From Paenibacillus alba (GTDB lineage Bacteria > Bacillota > Bacilli > Paenibacillales > NBRC-103111), in assembly GCF_013204855.1 (NCBI RefSeq), contig NZ_JABMKZ010000005.1, positions 186,001 through 250,000 on the forward strand: a stretch of DNA of 64,000 bases, written 5' to 3'. Position 1 is the first letter of the stretch. Each line of letters starts with the position of its first letter. Under the pieces are notes generated by a model. That model had not been told where the DNA came from, did no database searches, and saw only the letters and a program-made list of their open reading frames with translations. The translations under genes and the position numbers were made by a program. This document shows positions 15,566 to 23,749 of the stretch, in pieces.

Positions 15566-16483
15566 ATGAATGTTCCGGATTCTTTATTTGTCCCTATGTC
15601 TAAGAGCGCAGGGACAGCGGAAGCTATTGTTCGCATACGGCTGTCGTTCTGGCAGGAAGCTTGGATCAGACTGCGTGCAAACAAATTGGCCATGGCGGGG
15701 CTGATCATCGTTGTATTGATGTCGCTGCTCGCCATAGTTGGGCCGCTCCTTACGGACCAAAGCTATTCGAAGCAGGTGCTGCTGGATGCCAATCAAATAC
15801 CATCGGCAGCCCACTGGTTCGGCACGGATGAGCTTGGGCGCGACGTATATGCCCGTATCCTCTACGGAGCACGCATCTCACTATTTATCGGCCTCATGGC
15901 TGCTTTGATCGACTTCGTCATCGGCATTATATATGGCGGCATCGCCGGTTATTTCGGAGGACGAATCGATAATATCATGATGCGGTTTGTTGATCTTTTG
16001 TACGGGATTCCGTATCTGCTCGTTGTCATCTTGTTGATGGTCGTAATGGGGCCCGGTTTGCTAACGATCATCGTGGCCTTAAGCGCTACGGGCTGGATCG
16101 GGATGGCACGGATTGTACGCGGACAAGTGCTTAGTTTGAAATCGTCCGAGTACGTGCTCGCGGCAAGAACGTTAGGCGGAGGCGCAGGCTACATTATCCG
16201 GAAGCATTTGCTGCCTAATGCGATAGGTGTCATTATCGTGCAAGTGACGTTCTCGGTACCTTCCGCTATTTTTGCAGAAGCGTTCTTAAGCTTTCTTGGC
16301 CTAGGGATTCAGCCACCTTTGGCGAGCTGGGGCGTTATGGCCAACGACGGTCTGTCGACCATTTTGTCAGGTCAGTGGTGGCGGTTATTTTATCCGGCAT
16401 TTTTCATATCGATCACGATGCTTGCCTTTAACCTGGTTGGGGATGGCTTGCAGGATGCTTTTAATCCGAAAAGGAGGAGGTAG
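15566..16483 (+). CDS. dppC: Dipeptide ABC transporter permease DppC
   Basis: A 305-residue permease with AAGGAGGG before ATG. It has the N-terminal OppC cytosolic segment, a helix near residue 40, the periplasmic HWFGTDELGRDVYARILYGA motif of DppC/OppC proteins, an EAA loop (SEYVLAARTLGGGAGYIIRK) and the typical FNLVGDGLQDAFNPKRRR end. It forms the peptide channel with DppB. Confidence 0.95.
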   Translation: MNVPDSLFVPMSKSAGTAEAIVRIRLSFWQEAWIRLRANKLAMAGLIIVVLMSLLAIVGPLLTDQSYSKQVLLDANQIPSAAHWFGTDELGRDVYARILYGARISLFIGLMAALIDFVIGIIYGGIAGYFGGRIDNIMMRFVDLLYGIPYLLVVILLMVVMGPGLLTIIVALSATGWIGMARIVRGQVLSLKSSEYVLAARTLGGGAGYIIRKHLLPNAIGVIIVQVTFSVPSAIFAEAFLSFLGLGIQPPLASWGVMANDGLSTILSGQWWRLFYPAFFISITMLAFNLVGDGLQDAFNPKRRR

Positions 16484-16488
16484 CCGAG

Positions 16489-17520
16489 GTGAAAGCAACG
16501 AACTCGTCCGATGTTATTTTGGAAGTGGACAATCTCCATGTCTCGTTCACCACGCATGGTGGAGAAGTGAAGGCGGTTCGCGGAGTCAGCTTTACGTTAA
16601 GGAAGGGAGAGACTTTGGCTATCGTAGGCGAATCCGGCTGCGGCAAAAGTGTCACAGCACGCAGCATGACGCGTCTTCTTCCTGAGCATAGCTCGAAGAT
16701 CAGCCAAGGTAGCATCCGCTATAAGGGCAGGGAACTGACCACACTTAGGGAAAAGCAGCTGCGAGAGCTGCGTGGCTCAGAAATTTCAATGATTTTCCAA
16801 GATGCCATGACGGCGCTGAATCCCACCATCTCCATTGGTGAGCAAATTATGGAAGGGATCATTCGCCATCAGAAAATATCGCGTGCGGAGGCACGCAAGC
16901 AAGCAGCGGAAATGCTAGGGCTGGTTGGCATTTCCAATCCAGAGATGCGATTGAAGCAATATTTGCACGAATTTAGCGGAGGCATGAGACAACGGATTAT
17001 GATTGCCATCGCAGCGGTGTGCAACCCTTCGGTCCTTATTGCCGATGAGCCGACGACGGCGCTGGATGTCACTATACAAGCGCAAATCATTGAATTGTTC
17101 AAAATGCTGCAGAAGAAAACCGGTGTTTCCATTATTATCATTACGCATGATCTTGGTGTTGTGGCGAATATGGCCGATCGAGTCAATGTGATGTATGCCG
17201 GTAAAGTCGTTGAAGCAGGGACTGTTGATGAGCTGTTCCACAATTCGCAGCATCCGTACACCAAGGGTCTGCTTGCTTCCATGCCGCGTTTGGACACAGA
17301 CAAGTCGCTACCGCTTACACCGATTGCGGGGACACCGCCGGATCTGTTTGCTCCGCCAGAAGGCTGTGCTTTTGCAGCGCGCTGCAGCTATGCCATGGAA
17401 GTATGCGGTGCCTATCAGCCGGAGCAGACGGCAGTATCGAGCAGCCATTCGGCAGCTTGCTGGCTTCAGGATCCGCGAGCTCAACTTGTATTCCAGCCGC
17501 CGATCAAGAGAACATCATGA
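16489..17520 (+). CDS. dppD: Dipeptide ABC transporter ATPase DppD
   Basis: A 343-residue ATPase starting at GTG 16489 behind AAGGAGGAGG. Walker A is GESGCGKS (residues 47-54), the signature FSGGMRQRI, Walker B VLIADEPTTALDV, and the switch histidine lies in IITHDLGV. The C-terminal oligopeptide-transporter extension has the cysteine motif CAFAARCSYAMEVC that binds an iron-sulphur cluster in related proteins. Peptide importers of this class normally use two different ATPases (DppD with DppF or YkfD); no second ATPase gene is in this operon, so the partner must come from elsewhere or the protein works as a homodimer. Confidence 0.95.
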   Translation: MKATNSSDVILEVDNLHVSFTTHGGEVKAVRGVSFTLRKGETLAIVGESGCGKSVTARSMTRLLPEHSSKISQGSIRYKGRELTTLREKQLRELRGSEISMIFQDAMTALNPTISIGEQIMEGIIRHQKISRAEARKQAAEMLGLVGISNPEMRLKQYLHEFSGGMRQRIMIAIAAVCNPSVLIADEPTTALDVTIQAQIIELFKMLQKKTGVSIIIITHDLGVVANMADRVNVMYAGKVVEAGTVDELFHNSQHPYTKGLLASMPRLDTDKSLPLTPIAGTPPDLFAPPEGCAFAARCSYAMEVCGAYQPEQTAVSSSHSAACWLQDPRAQLVFQPPIKRTS

Positions 17521-17565
17521 CGGCTCTAGGATAAATAAGACATTGAACAAAGGGGAGAAGTGCTT

Positions 17566-19209
17566 ATGAAAAAAGTTTCAGCATTGCTAATCAGCTCCGT
17601 ATTGGTCATCGGTACGTTACTAGCCGGGTGCAGTAAAGATCCAGGCGCCGGAACTCCAGAGTCTGGAGCCAAGCAGACAGAAGCAGCCAAAGAAGCGAAA
17701 TCCAAAATCCTCCTGTACAACAATTTAAAAGAACCAACCTCCCTCGATCCTCCGAAAGGATTTGACCAAGTTTCTTACGACGTCGTCAACAATGCGTTTG
17801 AGGGATTGACGCGTCTTAGCAAGAACCAGACGCCAGAGCCAGCTATGGCCAAAGAGTGGAAAGTCACACCTGATGGGAAAAAATACACGTTTACGCTGCG
17901 AGATGGCATCAAGTGGTCCAATGGAGATCCGGTAAAAGCGGCCGACTTCGAGTATGCCTGGAAGCGTCTGCTGGATCCAAAAACAGCTTCTGATGCGGCT
18001 TTCCTCGCATATCCTATTGAAGGAGCGGAAGCTTTCAACTCCGGCAAGGGGACGGCGGACGCTGTGAAAATTAAGGCTTTGGACGACAAGACACTAGAGG
18101 TTAGTTTGATCCAGCCTGCTTCTTGGCTAGTCGGCATGGTTTCCAGCCCGGCCTTCTTCCCAGTGCATAAGGCGACTGTGGAAGGTAATGCCAAATGGGC
18201 AGGCGAAGCATCCACGATTGTAAGCAACGGGCCGTTCAAAATTACGGAGTGGAAGCATGACAGCGAGCTGAAAATGGTGAAAAACGATCAGTACTGGGAT
18301 GCCGCCAACGTAAAACTGACGGGCGTTACGTTCAAAATGATCAATGATACCAACACCGCGTATCAGCTCTTCACTACGGGTGAGCTTCATACAACGGGTT
18401 CCATTCCGGCTGACATGAGTGATAAATTGTTTGCCGAAAATAAAGTGAAAGTGGAAGATGCCGCGGGAACTGCGTTCTACCGCTTTAATGTGAAAATGGC
18501 ACCCTTCAATAATGTTAACATTCGTAAAGCTTTTGTTGCGGCAGTAGACAGACAGAAACTTGTAGATTTGGTATTAAAGCAAAAGCAGAAACCGGCAGAC
18601 GGTTATGTATCGCCTGGACTTAAGGACCCTGCGGGTGGAGACTTCCGCCAGGTTGGCGGCAGCCTGATCAAGTTTGATGCTGCCGAAGCGAAGAAGCTTT
18701 TGCAAAAAGGGATGCAAGAAGCCGGATACACAACACTGCCTGAAGTTACTATGACTTATAACACGAATGATGTCTCTCAACGCATTGCTCAAACGCTTCA
18801 AGCGATGCTCAAAGACAATTTAGGCATCGATGTGAAACTGGCAAACAAAGAAGGCAAAGTGCTGACTACCGAGCAAAAGGCACTGCAATTGCAATTGTCC
18901 CGTTCTTCGTTCCTTCCGGACTTTGCCGATCCGATCAACTTCCTAGACGGCTTCCAATCGACGAATCCGTTCAGCCGTACAGGTTGGGTTAATGCTTCTT
19001 ACGATAAATTGATCAAAGACGCCTATGTCGAATCGGATGAGTCCAAACGCTACAAAATGATGCATGATGCGGAGAAGATTCTGATGGACGAAGCGCCGGT
19101 TCTGCCGCTTTACTTCTATAACTCCACGTACCTGCAAAGCGACAAATTAGAGGGTGTCGTTAGACACGCTTTCGGTTTCCTAGACTTCAAGTGGGCAGAT
19201 TTGAAATAA
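17566..19209 (+). CDS. dppE: Dipeptide/murein-peptide-binding lipoprotein DppE
   Basis: A 547-residue family-5 solute-binding lipoprotein. ATG 17566 is chosen for its spacing from AGGGGAG; a GTG two codons earlier is possible. The signal MKKVSALLISSVLVIG is followed by a lipobox LLAGC. LYNNLKEPTSLDP and the late GFLDFKWADLK end are typical for OppA/DppE. In B. subtilis DppE binds dipeptides and murein tripeptide, which fits the downstream enzymes. A strong hairpin after the gene would raise its yield relative to the ykf genes. Confidence 0.93.
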   Translation: MKKVSALLISSVLVIGTLLAGCSKDPGAGTPESGAKQTEAAKEAKSKILLYNNLKEPTSLDPPKGFDQVSYDVVNNAFEGLTRLSKNQTPEPAMAKEWKVTPDGKKYTFTLRDGIKWSNGDPVKAADFEYAWKRLLDPKTASDAAFLAYPIEGAEAFNSGKGTADAVKIKALDDKTLEVSLIQPASWLVGMVSSPAFFPVHKATVEGNAKWAGEASTIVSNGPFKITEWKHDSELKMVKNDQYWDAANVKLTGVTFKMINDTNTAYQLFTTGELHTTGSIPADMSDKLFAENKVKVEDAAGTAFYRFNVKMAPFNNVNIRKAFVAAVDRQKLVDLVLKQKQKPADGYVSPGLKDPAGGDFRQVGGSLIKFDAAEAKKLLQKGMQEAGYTTLPEVTMTYNTNDVSQRIAQTLQAMLKDNLGIDVKLANKEGKVLTTEQKALQLQLSRSSFLPDFADPINFLDGFQSTNPFSRTGWVNASYDKLIKDAYVESDESKRYKMMHDAEKILMDEAPVLPLYFYNSTYLQSDKLEGVVRHAFGFLDFKWADLK

Positions 19210-19218
19210 AAGGATATT

Positions 19219-19256
19219 GGAGGGATGCACCTGTCAGGGGTGCTTCTCCCTTTTTT
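19219..19256 (+). terminator. Attenuator after dppE
   Basis: GGGATGCACC and GGGTGCTTCTCCC pair around TGTCA and are followed by six Ts. Downstream genes are the same strand and lack their own promoter, so this is probably partial termination. Confidence 0.75.
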
Positions 19257-19281
19257 CAGGCGGGAAAGGAGAACCCCAATT

Positions 19282-20214
19282 ATGACTGAGCTTATTAAGC
19301 CTCGGCGGTTAAGCCCTGGCGACACGGTGGCTATTACAGCCCCGGCAAGTTGGGTAGATACGGAGCAGATGAAAGCGGCTTCACTCTACTTGGAGAAAAT
19401 AGGCCTGCACGTTCAGCTCGGAGATACTTTATCCATGCAGTACGGCTATCTTGCCGGAACGGATGAGGCCCGGGCAGGAGAGTTGAACGCCATGTTCGCC
19501 GACCCTACAATTAAAGCTATCATTTGTGCGCGCGGCGGGTATGGTACCGGGAGAATAGCAGATCTTCTGGACTATGACCTTATTCGCGCGAATCCGAAAA
19601 TTTTCTGGGGCTATAGCGATATTACTTTTCTGCATGCCGCGATCGGGCGATTCGCGGGTTTGGTTACTTTTCATGGACCAATGTTGATTGATCTGGGAAA
19701 AGATGAGGTGCATCCGCTGACGGTTCAAAATTATGAAACGCTCCTTCATCCTTCCATACTCCGTTACACAGAGGCGATTTCCCCACTGCAAACGTTAGTG
19801 GAAGGGGAAGCTTTTGGGCCTATTGTTGGAGGGAACCTCTCTTTAATCGTAAGTACGCTTGGAACGCCTTATGAGCTGGATACGAAGGGGAAACTGCTTT
19901 TTATTGAAGATATCGACGAAGAGCCTTATAGATTGGATCGAATGCTAAATCAGCTTAAGCTCGCTGGGAAATTGGCCGATGCGGCTGGAATCCTGATCGG
20001 TGATTTTACTAATTGCGTGCCGAATAAACGTAAAGTGTCGCTGACTTTGGAGGAGATTTTTAACGATCATATCGTTTCCGCGGGGAAGCCGACACTCTCA
20101 GGATTTAAAATCGGCCACTGCTCTCCGCATATTGCGGTTCCAATGGGGATAAGAGCAAGAATGAGCACTTACGAGAAGGTGCTGGCATGTACGGAACCCG
20201 GTGTAGAGGCATAA
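19282..20214 (+). CDS. ykfA: LD-carboxypeptidase, S66 family
   Basis: A 310-residue peptidase that removes the terminal D-Ala from murein tetrapeptides in the cytoplasm. ATG 19282 follows GAAAGGAGAA. The nucleophile is Ser112 in WGYSDITFLHA, the glutamate lies in FIEDIDEEPYRLDRML and the histidine in FKIGHCSPH, giving the Ser-Glu-His triad of the family. It is placed between the binding protein and the dipeptide epimerase, as in B. subtilis ykf. Confidence 0.93.
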   Translation: MTELIKPRRLSPGDTVAITAPASWVDTEQMKAASLYLEKIGLHVQLGDTLSMQYGYLAGTDEARAGELNAMFADPTIKAIICARGGYGTGRIADLLDYDLIRANPKIFWGYSDITFLHAAIGRFAGLVTFHGPMLIDLGKDEVHPLTVQNYETLLHPSILRYTEAISPLQTLVEGEAFGPIVGGNLSLIVSTLGTPYELDTKGKLLFIEDIDEEPYRLDRMLNQLKLAGKLADAAGILIGDFTNCVPNKRKVSLTLEEIFNDHIVSAGKPTLSGFKIGHCSPHIAVPMGIRARMSTYEKVLACTEPGVEA

Positions 20215-20239
20215 GCTTAAAGCTCAGGAGGCAATACCT

Positions 20240-21346
20240 ATGAATATTATTCAAAGTGTTGAAGTCATGCGGCAGTCGACCCCACTCATAAAGCCGTTTA
20301 AAACAGCGCTGCGTACTGTCTATAAAACGGAGTCTATTATTGTTCGGATTCAGACGAAAGATGGCAGAGTTGGTTGGGGAGAAGCTCCGGCGACCATCGT
20401 CATCACAGGTGACAGCCTGGATAGTATCCATTCGGCTATCGTCAATACGTTCACCCCCTTATTAATTGGTAAAAGCTTGCTGGCTTACGAACGCATTCTG
20501 CACGAGATTCATCAATCGATGATCGGGAGCAGCAGTGCGAAAGCGGCAGTGGATATGGCTGTCTACGATCTTGTCGCACAGAACTGTGGTCTGCCGTTGT
20601 ACCAGTTCCTAGGAGGATATAGGGATCAAATTGAAACAGATTTCACGGTCAGCGTGAATTCGCCTAAGGAAATGGGAGAAGACGCGATTCGTTATGTCCA
20701 AGAAGGCTTTAATGTACTGAAGATTAAAGTTGGGAAGGATAATCTCCAAGAGGATATCGAAAGAATGCAGGAAATCCGCAGATGCGTAGGCAGCAGCGTC
20801 AAAATTCGTATAGATGCCAATCAGGGATGGCAGGTGAAGGATGCCATTCGCACGATCCGCCGTATGGAGGATTTAGGACTTGATATCGAACTGGTTGAGC
20901 AGCCAGTGAAAGCCGGGGACATCGAAGGGTTGAAAATGGTTACGGATCACGTGGAAACTCCCATTATGGCGGATGAGAGCGTGTTTACTCCCATTCAAGC
21001 TTTTGAGGTGCTGAAAAACCGCGCAGCCGACCTGATTAATATCAAACTGATGAAATCTGGCGGTATATACAAAGCACAGATCATTAATCATATCGCGGAA
21101 GAATTCGGTGTCGAATGCATGGTGGGCAGTATGATCGAATCCCGCGTGGCCGTAACAGCGGCAGCTCATCTTGCTGCCAGTAAGAAAAATATTACGCGCT
21201 GCGATTTCGATGCGCCACTCATGATGCTTCAAGATATTGTGGTTGGTGGCGTGCAGTATGACGGAAGGATCATGACCTTCCCCAAAGCAGCGGGGCTTGG
21301 CATTGTGGACGTGATCCACAGCCACCAAAGTGTCGTAGGATCATGA
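20240..21346 (+). CDS. ykfB: L-Ala-D/L-Glu epimerase
   Basis: A 368-residue enolase-superfamily dipeptide epimerase converting L-Ala-D-Glu from murein to L-Ala-L-Glu. Catalytic Lys161/Lys163 (LKIKVG), metal ligands Asp192 (IDANQGW), Glu220 (LVEQPV), Asp245 (MADES) and Lys269 (NIKLMKSGG) match B. subtilis YkfB/AEE with a shift of one residue. AGGAGGC precedes ATG. Its stop overlaps the next start (ATGA). Confidence 0.94.
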   Translation: MNIIQSVEVMRQSTPLIKPFKTALRTVYKTESIIVRIQTKDGRVGWGEAPATIVITGDSLDSIHSAIVNTFTPLLIGKSLLAYERILHEIHQSMIGSSSAKAAVDMAVYDLVAQNCGLPLYQFLGGYRDQIETDFTVSVNSPKEMGEDAIRYVQEGFNVLKIKVGKDNLQEDIERMQEIRRCVGSSVKIRIDANQGWQVKDAIRTIRRMEDLGLDIELVEQPVKAGDIEGLKMVTDHVETPIMADESVFTPIQAFEVLKNRAADLINIKLMKSGGIYKAQIINHIAEEFGVECMVGSMIESRVAVTAAAHLAASKKNITRCDFDAPLMMLQDIVVGGVQYDGRIMTFPKAAGLGIVDVIHSHQSVVGS

Positions 21347-22278
21347 GCATACTTAAACGAATGATGGTCGCTGTTTCTGTGGCAACGGTATGGACGAAGC
21401 CGGAATCTCCAAGACCTATGGATGAGCTTGCATTGAAATATCCGGCCGAAATAAGAGAATGGCTGGGGCACATGACGCTTGAAGATAAGCTGGATCTATG
21501 TCTGGAGAACCGGGTGCAAACACAGATTCTTTATGGTTCATGCGTTCTTGTCGTGGAAGAAATGGTGAGAGAAGGCAAAGGTTGGAGCAAGGTGCTTATC
21601 CCACAGCAGGAAACACGCAAAGATGACTTAGGTTATCCAGGCTGGGTACCTAGCTGCCAGTTAGTTGGAGAAGCGAAAGCTCTTGTCGATACGAAAAGAG
21701 CAGAAGTGATCTCTGATAAAGCATGGTTGTATAAGAATTCGACCGAAAGGTTGATCGAGTTGAGCTATTTGACCTCTCTTCCAGTGCTAGGGGAAACGAA
21801 AGAATGGGTGAAAGTACTGACTCCGGAGGGGGAAGGGTATCTAAAAGCGGATGACATTCGCTTGATTGATGGCCCCTTAGCTCCTAAAGATGGAGAAACC
21901 CACACTGGACGTGGGATCGTGGAGCAAGGGAGGAGGTTCCTCAACCTGCCTTATCTATGGGGAGGAATGTCCTCTTTTGGCTATGATTGCTCCGGCTTTG
22001 CTTATGCCTTGCACAGATATTTTGGCATTTTGATTCCAAGGGACGCCTCTGACCAAGCGAAGCAGGGAACTCTCGTTGACAAGGAACAGCTGGAACCGGG
22101 GGATTTGCTCTTTTTCGCTCATGAAGATGGGAAGGGAGCTATTCACCATGTAGGGATTTACGCCGGAGACAATCAAATGATACATTCCCCTGAAACTATA
22201 AAATGTATAGAAATTGTTGACTTGAGCACATTTAAGCTGGCTAAAGAGCATTGCGTATCTAGAAGATATTGGGAATAA
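21343..22278 (+). CDS. ykfC: Gamma-D-glutamyl-L-diamino-acid endopeptidase (NlpC/P60)
   Basis: A 311-residue cytoplasmic cysteine peptidase with two SH3b-like regions (about residues 50-175) before an NlpC/P60 domain. Cys216 (YDCSGFAY), His269 (HHVGIYAGD) and His281 (MIHSPE) have the same spacing as in YkfC of B. cereus. It cuts the bond between D-Glu and the diamino acid of murein peptides that have a free N-terminal L-Ala. No export signal is seen, in keeping with a recycling role. It completes the path from imported murein peptide to single amino acids and L-Ala-L-Glu. Confidence 0.92.
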   Translation: MSILKRMMVAVSVATVWTKPESPRPMDELALKYPAEIREWLGHMTLEDKLDLCLENRVQTQILYGSCVLVVEEMVREGKGWSKVLIPQQETRKDDLGYPGWVPSCQLVGEAKALVDTKRAEVISDKAWLYKNSTERLIELSYLTSLPVLGETKEWVKVLTPEGEGYLKADDIRLIDGPLAPKDGETHTGRGIVEQGRRFLNLPYLWGGMSSFGYDCSGFAYALHRYFGILIPRDASDQAKQGTLVDKEQLEPGDLLFFAHEDGKGAIHHVGIYAGDNQMIHSPETIKCIEIVDLSTFKLAKEHCVSRRYWE

Positions 22279-22282
22279 ATGG

Positions 22283-22327
22283 AAATAGAGGAGATGAGCC
22301 GCAAGCAGCGGTTTATCTCCTCTATTT
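22283..22327. terminator. Terminator of dpp-ykf operon
   Basis: AAATAGAGGAGAT pairs perfectly with ATCTCCTCTATTT, with an inner CCGC/GCGG pair. It is symmetric and could also serve the minus-strand isdG remnant. Confidence 0.85.
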
Positions 22328-22346
22328 ATTCACGCAATGGAAGCAT

Positions 22347-22676
22347 TTAACTGGCGGACGCTGTCGCATCTTCCGCTTGAAGAGGCTGACGAACAATTTT
22401 CACATCATAGAAGGATATTTTGTTCGAGATGATATACGAGGGAGTCTCTCGATGGGCATGGGATTCACGGAAAGCCTCGCTTTTGGTCCACGCGTTGAAA
22501 TCTTCTTTGGACCGCCAACGGGTTACCACACTCACTTCATCATACTCTTTGATATTTTCCGTCAAATGGACCTCCAGTCCGAGAAAACCTTCCATATATT
22601 CGACTTTACCGATTTTATCGAAACGCTCGATCAGTTTGTGGGCGTCGCCTTTCGTGATGTGCGAAGTGTTTTCGGC
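22347..22676 (-). pseudogene. isdG-like heme-degrading monooxygenase lacking its start
   Basis: The frame encodes [20 protein letters not shown], then [18 protein letters not shown] and [20 protein letters not shown], which is close to full-length Firmicutes IsdG/HmoA-type antibiotic-biosynthesis-monooxygenase-fold proteins that open heme. About the first five residues and the start codon are gone: two TAA codons directly precede the frame at 22677-22682, and the first in-frame ATG falls well inside the domain, at the YMEGF segment. The catalytic core (Asn near the start, Trp in [11 protein letters not shown], His in SHAHRET) is kept. The break coincides with the start of the srtB fragment on the other strand. 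Confidence 0.8.
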
Positions 22677-22896
22677 TTATTATGCGACGACGGATTTTAA
22701 CTATATCGAGCCGGATTTTGCCGATGATGAGGCATTCCGCCGTTTTTTGGAGGAAATTCAGGAGAAATCTCTATTTGCCAGCGACATGACATTGACTTCG
22801 CAAGTCCGCATTCTGACATTGTCAACTTGTGACTATCTTCTGGATCCGGTGAACGGCCGTTTTGTCATCCATGCCCGTTTGAAGCGATTGGACTGA
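22663..22896 (+). pseudogene. Sortase B C-terminal fragment
   Basis: From 22663 the plus strand reads [19 protein letters not shown] and continues through FLEEIQEKSLFASDM to ILTLSTCDYLLDP and RFVIHARL, ending at TGA 22894. This is the last ~77 residues of a class B sortase, including the catalytic Cys (STCDY) and Arg (VIHARL), but the N-terminal two thirds with signal anchor and catalytic His are missing. Sortase B and IsdG normally belong to one iron-regulated heme-uptake locus, so both fragments look like the remains of one lost isd locus. Confidence 0.8.
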
Positions 22897-22959
22897 ATGG
22901 CATATGGGAGACGAATAGTGTGTTTATGACGAAGGAATTGTGAATCCCAGTCATAGGGA

Positions 22960-22978
22960 ATGAGGCTGTCCCGTAAGC
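22960..22978. repeat. GAGGCTGTCCC element-end-like sequence
   Basis: GAATGAGGCTGTCCCGTAA resembles the GAGACAGCCTCAT pair at 36415-36459 (reverse orientation). Such ends are common beside insertion-element remnants in Bacillota, but no transposase fragment is recognisable here. Confidence 0.3.
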
Positions 22979-23046
22979 CAAATTTAGGATATAAGCGTCG
23001 ATAGATGATGGGGTTTATAATTCCATGTGGAATGAAGGGGCTTCCA

Positions 23047-23065
23047 GATCAGATAAGATCTGATC
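23047..23065. repeat. Inverted repeat GATCAGAT/ATCTGATC
   Basis: Perfect 8-bp arms with a 3-bp spacer inside the 850-base gene-free stretch 22897-23749. No gene is close enough to assign a role. Confidence 0.4.
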
Positions 23066-23090
23066 AATTCAGTTCAGTTCGCCTGAGCGT

Positions 23091-23275
23091 AAAAACCTGC
23101 GAAAATACAGGGATTTCCGGGCGAATTCGGTTAAAAAGTGGAAATGCCTGCGATTGTGCAGGCATTTTTATCTTTTTCAGCCGCTCATCCAGAAAAAGCC
23201 TCAAAAGCCTGCACAAACGCAGGAATTTAACAGTTTCGGCTGTTCCAAGAGCAAAAAAGATGCATAATTGCAGGT
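23091..23275. repeat. Cluster of CCTGC/GCAGG palindromic repeats (minus orientation)
   Basis: Contains AAATGCCTGC-GATTGT-GCAGGCATTT (23142-23167), CCTGCACAAACGCAGG (about 23211-23226) and a unit whose complement reads CTGCAATTATGCATC followed by six Ts and GCTC (about 23244-23272). The last unit is nearly the same as those at 35981-36010. They form a dispersed, intergenic, imperfectly palindromic family. The rest of 22897-23749 holds no recognisable gene. Confidence 0.65.
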
Positions 23276-23672
23276 TTAGAGAAAGCAACTGGAGCTAGAG
23301 GTCAGAGAAAGTAGAATGCTCGTCAAGAGATTATCAGAACCTGTAACCGCTATAGTGAAATATTTCCTGCACACTCTGCAAAGATCTCCTGCCTCGCCTA
23401 AAAGTATGAAACGTATGAAGAAATTTTAGGGAGTCGAGCATGTTTGGAAAAGAGAAAGAGAGCAGGAACATTGGTGATTAAGCAAGCAAACTTGGGTGAA
23501 CAGCTCTTTCTACATTTCCAGCGGGACAATCGGGAGTTTTAAAATGTGACAAACTGTAGGTGCGACTTCCGGAAAGGAAACAACTGCAAAACGCCGATTC
23601 AACCGGTGTTAGCTGTGGTTAATGACATATGACACTTTGGAAAGGGGAATGATGACGTAATGCAACTTGTTG

Positions 23673-23695
23673 GTATGACAAGTTCCTTGCCATAC
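23673..23695. promoter_or_regulatory. Inverted repeat upstream of beta-lactamase-fold gene
   Basis: GTATGACAAG-TTC-CTTGCCATAC, 9 of 10 positions paired, 55 bases before ATG. Operator or 5' hairpin; no T-run follows. Confidence 0.45.
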
Positions 23696-23749
23696 TTGGA
23701 TTTAGCCAGACGTTATGAGGGCTAAATACGATTCAAGGAGAAATCATTC

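Noticed and set aside
23091..23275. Repeated CCTGC/GCAGG units considered as a CRISPR array
   Set aside because: Units are unequal in length, spacing is irregular, and no cas genes are nearby; orientation and imperfect palindromes fit a REP-like family better.
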